Positions 6,181-11,279 of a DNA stretch of 11,279 bases are shown piece after piece. Both the position numbers and the translations under genes were made by a program. The stretch's first letter is position 1. Each line of letters begins with the position of its first letter. Source of the DNA: Georgenia sp. (GTDB taxonomy: Bacteria; Actinomycetota; Actinomycetes; Actinomycetales; Actinomycetaceae); NCBI GenBank assembly GCA_027322565.1, contig DAHVRG010000139.1, positions 1 to 11,279 on the forward strand, given 5' to 3'. A model generated the notes under the pieces. The model worked only from the letters and a program-made list of their open reading frames with translations. It was not told the origin of the DNA and made no database searches.

Positions 6181-8089
6181 CGCCGCCTCCGCCGCCCCCG
6201 CCGCCGCCGGAGAACCCGCCCCCGCCGCTGCTCGACCCGGATCCGCCGGAGGAGCCCGGTGTGGCGGACAGCGAGCTGCTCGCCGACGTGGTGAACCCCG
6301 ACAGCGCCCGCCCGAGGTCGGTGAAGCTGCCGCCGCCGAAGGTCGCCGTGCCGACGTACCACGTCGGTCGCTGGACATGGACACCCTGCGCCTCGAGCTC
6401 GGCGAAGATCGCGGCCCAGCGCTCGGCGACCCCATAGACGATGGCGTACGGCAGATAGCGGGAGAAGATGTCCTGCCCCTCCTCGAAGCGCAGCTGGTGC
6501 GCCTCCGCCGTCGTGAGGTAGCGCTCGAACCCGCGGGACTGCTCGTGGTAGGCCCGGCCCGCTGGGGTGCGCCGCCAGCGGGTCTTCGCCGTCCACGCCA
6601 CGGCGACCCCGAACGCGACGAAGAACCCGACGGCGATGAGCAGGAGGAAGTTCGCCGAGTCCGGCAGGGTGTTCAGCGTCATCCCGAAGAGCATCGGGAA
6701 GCCGAGGAGCAGGAGCAGGGTGAACATCACGCGGCCCACCCGGTATGCCCGCGACGGCTTGAGCGGCTGGGTGAAGAGCCGGCGCCGGTCGACCGTGTCC
6801 TCGAGCTCGCGCCGGGCGGCGCGCGTCGTCCGGTAGAAGTGGTTGCGCAGCTCGGAGAGCTTCACCTGGCGGCGGCCGGGGAACATCCCGGCCAGCAGCG
6901 TCTGCTCGTACCGGGTGAGCCGGTCGTGCGGGGCGTTCTCGGGGGTGGCGACGAACAGCCAGTCGTCCGGGCGGCCGTCGCGCCCGGTCCGGGCCTCGTG
7001 GATGCGCAGGTACCCCCGCACCGCGAGGTCGATGACCGTGGCGGTGACGTGCTTGTCCGCGACCTCCTTCTCGTCCAGGGCGCCAACCTCGGCCGGGCGC
7101 AGGTGGTCCGGCGGCGTGAAGCGCACCGCGACGGGCGGCTCGCTGCGCAGCTGCGCGACCTGGACCGTGGACCCCGGCGCGGGCAGCAGGCCCGGGGTCA
7201 GCCCGACGTAGTGGAGGTCCCGACCGCGGCGTACCCGCCACCGGCCGAACAGGACCGGCACGGCCAGTCCCAGCGGCGTGAGCCAGAACCAGTGGCGCCA
7301 GACGAAGTCCGCGGTGGTCGCGGTCCAGCTCTCGTCCTCGTCGCTGAAGGGGGAGGTCTGCTTCTCCTCGAGGATGGGAGCGGTCCGCGTGAAGGTACCC
7401 GGTGGGAAGGCCGCCATGACCGTCAGCCCGGACCCGGGCGGCAGGTCGCGTCCGCTCGCGACCACGCGGCTGCCGTCGGCGGAGAGCGTGTCGCACCCGG
7501 CCGTCGAGCCGTGCTCGCCCCGGTAGCAGGCGTGGTCGACGACGTCGACGGGGCCGGTCACCGTGACGGTCGCCTCCGCGATGGGGACCTCCCAGTCGTG
7601 GCCGGTGGCGTTCCAGTAGAGCTCGTCCTGGTCCGGGACGTTCGGGTGGTTGCGGATGGCGTTGAGGGCGCCGTCGACGGTGTAACTCAGCTGGTAGACC
7701 TGCTGCCCGGTGCGCCGGTCGTCCGAGCCGTCGGGAGCGCCGACGTCGACGCGCACCTGGGCGCCGTCGTCGTACACCCACACCCCGGCCGGGGCGCCGC
7801 TCGGGCTGGCGGCGGAGAAGCCGCGGTAGCGGTAGATGCGGTCCGTGCCCGGCTCGGGCGGGTAGTCGAAGCGTGCGTCGAGGCGGCGGGTGAGCCCCAG
7901 ACCCTCCCGGCTGCCGAAGTTCCAGTGGTACGTCTCGGTGACCTCGAGGGTGCCCTCCGGCCGGATGTCGATCGCGATGTCCAGCCGGTCGATGACGTCT
8001 GTGCTCGCCGCGGCGGCGGAGGAGGGCAGCAGGAGCAGCGGGGCGAAGGCCAGCACGAGGGCGGTGAGGGCGCGGGACAGTCGGTACAC
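6170..8089 (-). CDS. DUF2207 family membrane protein, copy B (middle)
   Basis: The product is 639 residues from the GTG at 8089. This start gives MYRLSRALTALVLAFAPLLLLPSSAAAA, a normal signal peptide that lines up residue for residue with copy C. A GTG at 8149 would add 20 residues (659 in all) and is the alternative. Extracytoplasmic signatures are IRPEGTLEVTETYHWNFG, RVDVGAPDGSDDRRTG and DELYWNATGHDW, with cysteines 188 and 199. Membrane segments lie near 266-283, 454-470 and 480-499. The cytoplasmic section has HVTATVIDLAVRGYLRI, and the C-terminal block includes FEEGQDIFSRYLPYAIVYGV before a Ser/Gly tail ending in FSG(11)R. It lies 65 bases after copy C. TAACGT 8 bases before the GTG suggests an additional leaderless start. 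Its glycine-tail codons carry the ribosome site of copy A. Role unknown; the E. coli relative YciQ is also uncharacterised. Confidence 0.87.
   Translation of the reverse strand: MYRLSRALTALVLAFAPLLLLPSSAAAASTDVIDRLDIAIDIRPEGTLEVTETYHWNFGSREGLGLTRRLDARFDYPPEPGTDRIYRYRGFSAASPSGAPAGVWVYDDGAQVRVDVGAPDGSDDRRTGQQVYQLSYTVDGALNAIRNHPNVPDQDELYWNATGHDWEVPIAEATVTVTGPVDVVDHACYRGEHGSTAGCDTLSADGSRVVASGRDLPPGSGLTVMAAFPPGTFTRTAPILEEKQTSPFSDEDESWTATTADFVWRHWFWLTPLGLAVPVLFGRWRVRRGRDLHYVGLTPGLLPAPGSTVQVAQLRSEPPVAVRFTPPDHLRPAEVGALDEKEVADKHVTATVIDLAVRGYLRIHEARTGRDGRPDDWLFVATPENAPHDRLTRYEQTLLAGMFPGRRQVKLSELRNHFYRTTRAARRELEDTVDRRRLFTQPLKPSRAYRVGRVMFTLLLLLGFPMLFGMTLNTLPDSANFLLLIAVGFFVAFGVAVAWTAKTRWRRTPAGRAYHEQSRGFERYLTTAEAHQLRFEEGQDIFSRYLPYAIVYGVAERWAAIFAELEAQGVHVQRPTWYVGTATFGGGSFTDLGRALSGFTTSASSSLSATPGSSGGSGSSSGGGGFSGGGGGGGGGGGR
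6186..6190 (-). promoter_or_regulatory. Shine-Dalgarno for copy A, inside copy B's glycine tail
   Basis: On the minus strand GGAGG (from the Gly codons GGA GGC of copy B) stands 5 bases before the GTG at 6180. This is the best ribosome site in the triplet, and it decides the start of copy A. Translation of copy B should pass directly through it, so the two genes are probably translationally coupled. Confidence 0.6.
7591..7641 (-). repeat. 51-bp block identical between copies B and C (copy B)
   Basis: Positions 7591-7641 are identical to 9582-9632; the first 38 bases are also identical to copy A. The encoded segment is around residues 149-165 of copy B (VPDQDELYWNATGHDW). Confidence 0.8.
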
Positions 8090-8097
8090 GCCCCGCA

Positions 8098-8103
8098 ACG
8101 TTA
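8098..8103 (-). promoter_or_regulatory. Candidate -10 box (TAACGT) before copy B
   Basis: TAACGT, within GCGATAACGTTG, lies 8 bases before the GTG at 8089 and in the 65-base gap between copies C and B. There is no ribosome site at that GTG. The arrangement fits an internal leaderless promoter, allowing copy B and A expression without copy C. No clear -35 is visible. Confidence 0.35.
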
Positions 8104-8154
8104 TCGCGCCCCGCGACGCATATGGCAGGCCCAGGGCGAGCCGGCGCACGGGGT

Positions 8155-10077
8155 TCAGCGGCCGCCGCCTCCGCCGCCGCCACCTCCCCCGCCGGAGAAG
8201 CCGCCACCACCACTCCGGGAGCCCGAGCTGCCCGAGGAACCCGGCGTCGAGGACATCGTGCTGCCGGCGGTCGAGGCGAAGCTCGACACTGCGCGCCCGA
8301 GGTCACGGAACGAGCCGCTGTGGAAGGCTCGGGTGCCGACGTACCACGTGGGCCGATGCACCGGGCCGCCCTGGGCCTCGAGCTGGGCGAAGATCTCCGT
8401 CCACCGGTCGGCGACGTCATAGACGATCGCGTACGGGAGGTAGCGGGAGAAGATGTCTGCCCCCTCCTCGAAGCGCAGCTGCTCGGCCTCGGCGGTGGAC
8501 AGGTAGCGCTCGAACCCCCGGGACTGCTCGTGCAGCGCCCGGCCCAGCGGGGTGCGCTGCCGGGAGGCCCGGCTGGTCACCGCGGCGGCGAGGACGAAGG
8601 CGCCGGTGAGCGCGAGGAGGACGAGGAAGAGGAACACGGTCGACAGGGGCGTCGAGGCGCCGGTCGAGCTGGTGAAGTAGCTGACGAAGATGATGATGCC
8701 GAAGACCAGCGGGAAGAAGACCCGGGTGGAGACGCCGCCCGACAGCGGCCGGGAGAACAGCTGTGTCAACCCCGCACCCAGCTGGCGGCGCGCGACCCGC
8801 ATGGTGTGGTGGAACCGGTTGCGCAGCTGCGAGAGCCAGACCTGCCGCCGGCCCCCGAACAGCGCCCCGAGCAGCGTCTGTTCGTAGTCGCGCAGCGAAC
8901 CACCGGTCGCCTCCTGGGGGGTCGCCACGAGGAGCCAGTCCTTCGGTCGGCCGAAGACGGTGGTGGTCTCGGACTCGTGGATCCGGAGGTGCCCGCGGAC
9001 GGCGAGGTCGACGAGCGTCGCGGAGATGTGCTTGGTGGACGCGCGCTTGTCGTCGAGTGCCCCCACCTCACCGGGGCGCAGCCGGTCCGGTGGGGTGAAG
9101 CGCACGGCGACGGCCGGCTTGCCCGTGACCCGGGCGACCCGCGGTGTGCTCCCCGGCGGCGGCAGCACCCCGGGCGGGAGGTCCGCGAACTGGAGGTCGC
9201 GGCCCTGGCGCACGCGCCGGACGCCGTAGGCCACCGGCAGCGCGAGCAGGAGGGGGCCGACCCACGCGGCGTTGCTCCAGATGAAGTCCGCAGCGGCGGC
9301 GGTGGCGGTATAGCGCTCGTCGGGCCGGTCGAACGGGGAGGTGGAGGAGGGGGCGTCGCGAAGGATGGGGGAGATGTCACCGAAGGTGCCGGCAGGGAAG
9401 GCGGCCATGATGGTGACGCCCGAGCCGGCCGGGAGCCGGCCGCTCGCCGCGCTCACCTGCCCGCCCGCGGCGTCGAGGGTGTCGCACTCGGCGGTCGAGC
9501 CGTGGCGGCCGGCGTAGCAGGCGTGGTCGACGACGTCGGCGGGGCCGGTGACGGTGACGGTGACGTGCTCGATCGGGATGTCCCAGTCGTGGCCGGTGGC
9601 GTTCCAGTAGAGCTCGTCCTGGTCCGGGACGTCGGGGTCGTTGCGGATCGCGTTGAGCGCGCCGTCGACGGTGTACCGCAGCACGTAGGTCTGGCGGCCG
9701 GTGCGCCGGTCGTCCGAGCCGTCCGGGGCACCGACGTCGACGCGCACCCGCGCGCCCTCGTCGCGGGTCCACACCCCGGCCGGCGCCCCGCTCGGGCTGG
9801 ACGCGGCGAAGTTCCCGTACTCGTAGACGCGGACCTGGTCCGGCTGGGGCGGGTAGTCGAAACGTGCGTCGAGCACTCGCGTCAGGCCCAGCCCGCGGCG
9901 CGAGCCGAAGTCCCAGTCGTAGGTCTCGGTCACCTCCAGCGTCCCGTCGGGCCGGATGTCGATCGCGATGTCGAGGCGGCGGATGACGTCGTTGCTCGCC
10001 GCGGTGGCGGCAGAGGGGAGCAGCAGCGCGGCCACGGCGAGGGCAAGGACCGCAAGGGCACGTGGTAGACGGGTCAC
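8155..10077 (-). CDS. DUF2207 family membrane protein, copy C (first of three)
   Basis: The 640-residue product is the promoter-proximal paralogue. The GTG at 10077 gives a signal peptide MTRLPRALAVLALAVAALLL to about residue 27 (SAATA|ASND). The extracytoplasmic domain (28-265) shows IRPDGTLEVTETYDWDFG, RVRVDVGAPDGSDDRRTG (110-127) and DELYWNATGHDW (154-165), with Cys187 and Cys198. Membrane segments are about 267-287, 452-468 and 478-500, giving an outside N-domain, a cytoplasmic middle region (290-450, with ISATLVDLAVRGHLRIHE) and a cytoplasmic C-terminus. The last part holds ERYLSTAEAEQLRFEEGADI, then FSRYLPYAIVYDVADRW, then a Ser/Gly tail ending in FSG(11)R. There is no Shine-Dalgarno site; TAGCGT lies 7 bases before the GTG, so the mRNA is probably leaderless. 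Open frame continues upstream to 11271, but only as antisense of the helicase gene. Function unknown. Confidence 0.9.
   Translation of the reverse strand: MTRLPRALAVLALAVAALLLPSAATAASNDVIRRLDIAIDIRPDGTLEVTETYDWDFGSRRGLGLTRVLDARFDYPPQPDQVRVYEYGNFAASSPSGAPAGVWTRDEGARVRVDVGAPDGSDDRRTGRQTYVLRYTVDGALNAIRNDPDVPDQDELYWNATGHDWDIPIEHVTVTVTGPADVVDHACYAGRHGSTAECDTLDAAGGQVSAASGRLPAGSGVTIMAAFPAGTFGDISPILRDAPSSTSPFDRPDERYTATAAAADFIWSNAAWVGPLLLALPVAYGVRRVRQGRDLQFADLPPGVLPPPGSTPRVARVTGKPAVAVRFTPPDRLRPGEVGALDDKRASTKHISATLVDLAVRGHLRIHESETTTVFGRPKDWLLVATPQEATGGSLRDYEQTLLGALFGGRRQVWLSQLRNRFHHTMRVARRQLGAGLTQLFSRPLSGGVSTRVFFPLVFGIIIFVSYFTSSTGASTPLSTVFLFLVLLALTGAFVLAAAVTSRASRQRTPLGRALHEQSRGFERYLSTAEAEQLRFEEGADIFSRYLPYAIVYDVADRWTEIFAQLEAQGGPVHRPTWYVGTRAFHSGSFRDLGRAVSSFASTAGSTMSSTPGSSGSSGSRSGGGGFSGGGGGGGGGGGR
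9582..9632 (-). repeat. 51-bp block identical between copies B and C (copy C)
   Basis: Counterpart of 7591-7641. Perfect identity over 51 bases contrasts with the many differences elsewhere between the genes. Confidence 0.8.
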
Positions 10078-10079
10078 GC

Positions 10080-10095
10080 CGGGGACGCTACCCCG
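10080..10095 (-). promoter_or_regulatory. TAGCGT -10 box in a CGGGG/CCCCG inverted repeat, copy C start
   Basis: On the minus strand TAGCGT (10090-10085) is followed by 7 bases and the GTG of copy C, the pattern expected for a leaderless transcript. The box sits in the loop of the inverted repeat CGGGG-TAGCGT-CCCCG at 10095-10080, which may also be a protein-binding site. No Shine-Dalgarno sequence is present. Confidence 0.45.
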
Positions 10096-10183
10096 AGCCC
10101 GCGGGCGGCCGGCCAGACCCGTCCGGCGACCGCGTCGCACGGTGAGGTGGCCCACCGGTCCCGCACGACGTCGCCGCACACGG

Positions 10184-10189
10184 TAGGGT
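10184..10189 (+). promoter_or_regulatory. Candidate -10 box (TAGGGT) upstream of the helicase
   Basis: TAGGGT is followed by 7 bases and a GTG at 10197, so transcription would start near 10196-10197. This leaves a leader of about 106 bases before the helicase TTG, or a leaderless 45-codon reading frame (10197-10334) that overlaps the helicase start. No good -35 is seen. Confidence 0.45.
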
Positions 10190-10302
10190 CGTCGGCGTGG
10201 GCCCGCGTTCGGCGAGCCCGGCGTCGTCGAGTTCGAGTGCAGCAACCGCTGCCGGTTCCTGTACGGCGAACTCCGACCCTTCATCACGCCCGAAAGGCCA
10301 CC

Positions 10303-11279
10303 TTGACCTCCTTCGCTTCGTTCGACCTTCCTGACGCCGTCGTCCGGCACCTGACCGACACCGGCATCACCACCCCCTTCCCCATCCAGGCGGCCACGCT
10401 GCCGGACACCCTGCGCGGCCGGGACGTGCTCGGCCGCGGCCGCACCGGCTCCGGCAAGACGCTCGCCTTCTCCCTTCCTCTTGTCACCCGGCTCGCCGGC
10501 CGGCGGCGGGTGCCCAACCGTCCGCGCGGCCTCGTCCTCGTCCCGACGCGTGAGCTCGCCAACCAGGTCGACGCCGTCGTCGCCCCGCTCGCCCGCTCGC
10601 TCGGGATGACGACGACGACGATCTTCGGCGGCGTCAGCCAGGGTCGGCAGGTCAGCGCCCTGCGCGCCGGTGTCGACATCGTCATCGCCTGCCCCGGCCG
10701 CCTGGAGGACCTTCTCGGCCAGGGTGTGCTCACCCTCGACGACGTCGAGGTCACCGTCCTCGACGAGGCCGACCACATGGCCGACCTCGGCTTCCTGCCG
10801 GGCGTCAGGCGCATCATGGACCGGACCCCGAGCACCGGCCAGCGGATGCTCTTCTCCGCGACGCTTGACAACGGGGTCGACGTCCTCGTCAAGCGCTACC
10901 TCGACCGGCCGCTGCACCACGCCGTCGACAGCGCGGAGTCGCCCGTCGCGGCGATGACGCACCACGTGCTCGCCGTCTCGGGGGCCGAGGACAAGAAGCG
11001 CGTCGTCCAGGAGCTCGCCGCCGGTGCGTCCAAGCGGCTGCTCTTCACCCGCACCAAGCACCAGGCCAAGCGCCTGGCCAAGCAGCTGACGACGGCCGGG
11101 ATCCCCGCCGTCGACCTCCACGGCAACCTCACCCAGCCGGCCCGCGAGCGGAACCTCGCCGCGTTCTCCTCCGGCGCCGTCCGGGTGCTCGTGGCCACCG
11201 ACATCGCGGCCCGCGGGATCCACGTGGACGACGTCGAGCTCGTCGTCCACGTCGACCCGCCCGCCGAGCACAAGGCCTA
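10303..11279 (+). CDS. DEAD-box ATP-dependent RNA helicase, 3' end cut by window
   Basis: 325 complete codons are present before the window ends. The protein unwinds RNA duplexes with ATP, probably in ribosome assembly, RNA decay or cold adaptation. Motifs are intact: Q motif ending in PFPIQ (Gln29), motif I GRGRTGSGKT (44-53), Ia PTRELA (81-86), II DEAD (154-157), III SAT (185-187), IV LLFTRT (246-251) and V ATDIAARGIHVDD (298-310). Motif VI and any C-terminal extension lie outside. The overall pattern is closest to RhlE-like proteins, but I do not assign a symbol. The start is TTG at 10303 with GAAAGG 5 bases upstream, giving MTSFASFDLP; no ATG or GTG fits nearby. The TTG overlaps the TGA of an upstream frame as TTGA. 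The gene is divergent from the DUF2207 triplet, with no evident functional link. Confidence 0.93.
   Translation, partial: MTSFASFDLPDAVVRHLTDTGITTPFPIQAATLPDTLRGRDVLGRGRTGSGKTLAFSLPLVTRLAGRRRVPNRPRGLVLVPTRELANQVDAVVAPLARSLGMTTTTIFGGVSQGRQVSALRAGVDIVIACPGRLEDLLGQGVLTLDDVEVTVLDEADHMADLGFLPGVRRIMDRTPSTGQRMLFSATLDNGVDVLVKRYLDRPLHHAVDSAESPVAAMTHHVLAVSGAEDKKRVVQELAAGASKRLLFTRTKHQAKRLAKQLTTAGIPAVDLHGNLTQPARERNLAAFSSGAVRVLVATDIAARGIHVDDVELVVHVDPPAEHKA

Larger units (their letters stand above)
10078..10302. other. Divergent intergenic region, copy C to DEAD-box gene
   Basis: This 225-base region must hold promoters for both directions. Minus strand: TAGCGT at 10085-10090. Plus strand: TAGGGT at 10184-10189. 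A reading frame ending at the TGA at 10304-10306 has very GC-rich third positions from 10202 on but no standard start codon. GAAAGG at 10292-10297 is the ribosome site for the helicase. GGTGGCCCACC at 10146-10156 is a short inverted repeat of unknown meaning. Confidence 0.5.

Noticed and set aside
6170..8260. Glycine-codon runs (GGC/GGA repeats) at gene ends as microsatellite or CRISPR-like repeats
   Set aside because: They are in-frame tails of the three proteins with no repeat-spacer structure.
5065..10068. Very long plus-strand open frames (up to 811 codons) opposite the DUF2207 genes
   Set aside because: They are antisense shadows of high-GC genes: composition is Arg/Gly/Ala/Pro-rich without domains, and they recur because the three genes are paralogous.
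10078..11271. Minus-strand open frame extending copy C upstream to 11271
   Set aside because: It runs antisense through the DEAD-box gene, and the signal peptide and -10 box fix the start at 10077.

Overview
The window is very GC-rich, with codons that almost always end in G or C. It uses GTG and TTG starts freely and has actinobacterial-type TANNNT -10 hexamers directly in front of start codons. This points to a high-GC actinobacterium; I cannot name a genus. Nothing resembles an insertion sequence, phage gene, tRNA, rRNA or CRISPR array, so it reads as chromosomal DNA.

Layout, left part (1-2547). A PfkB-type sugar kinase gene runs leftward off the window. It is divergent from a block of plus-strand genes: a GNAT acetyltransferase, a methionine sulfoxide reductase B (msrB), an endonuclease/exonuclease/phosphatase (EEP) family protein 10 bases after msrB, and a small three-helix membrane protein of the GlsB/YeaQ/YmgE type. 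The MsrB keeps its catalytic and resolving cysteines and its zinc ligands.

Middle (2548-4217). A strong 14-bp stem-loop closes the small membrane gene. Just after it lies an 18-bp perfect palindrome immediately 5' of a TAGACT -10 box. This looks like the operator-promoter of a 517-residue lipoprotein gene, whose central part resembles a degenerate OmpA-like domain.

Right part (4222-10077). Three consecutive minus-strand genes encode full-length paralogues of the DUF2207 family, 640, 639 and 652 residues in transcription order (copies C, B and A). Each has a signal peptide, an extracytoplasmic domain with an invariant cysteine pair, three later membrane segments, a conserved C-terminal cytoplasmic block and an identical FSG(11)R glycine tail. 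Copy A overlaps copy B by 11 bases, and its ribosome-binding site lies inside the codons of copy B's glycine tail. Copy A ends only 4 bases from the stop of the convergent lipoprotein gene. Four start regions in the window (the kinase, copies C and B, and a short reading frame before the helicase) have a TANNNT box 6-8 bases before the start codon, as expected of leaderless transcripts.

Right edge (10078-11279). A 225-base divergent intergenic region precedes a DEAD-box RNA helicase gene, which begins with TTG and is cut by the window end after motif V.

The most interesting unit is the DUF2207 triplet facing the lipoprotein gene. All four products are secreted or membrane-anchored and their biochemical role is unknown. 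A joint cell-envelope function is an inference from location and co-arrangement only.
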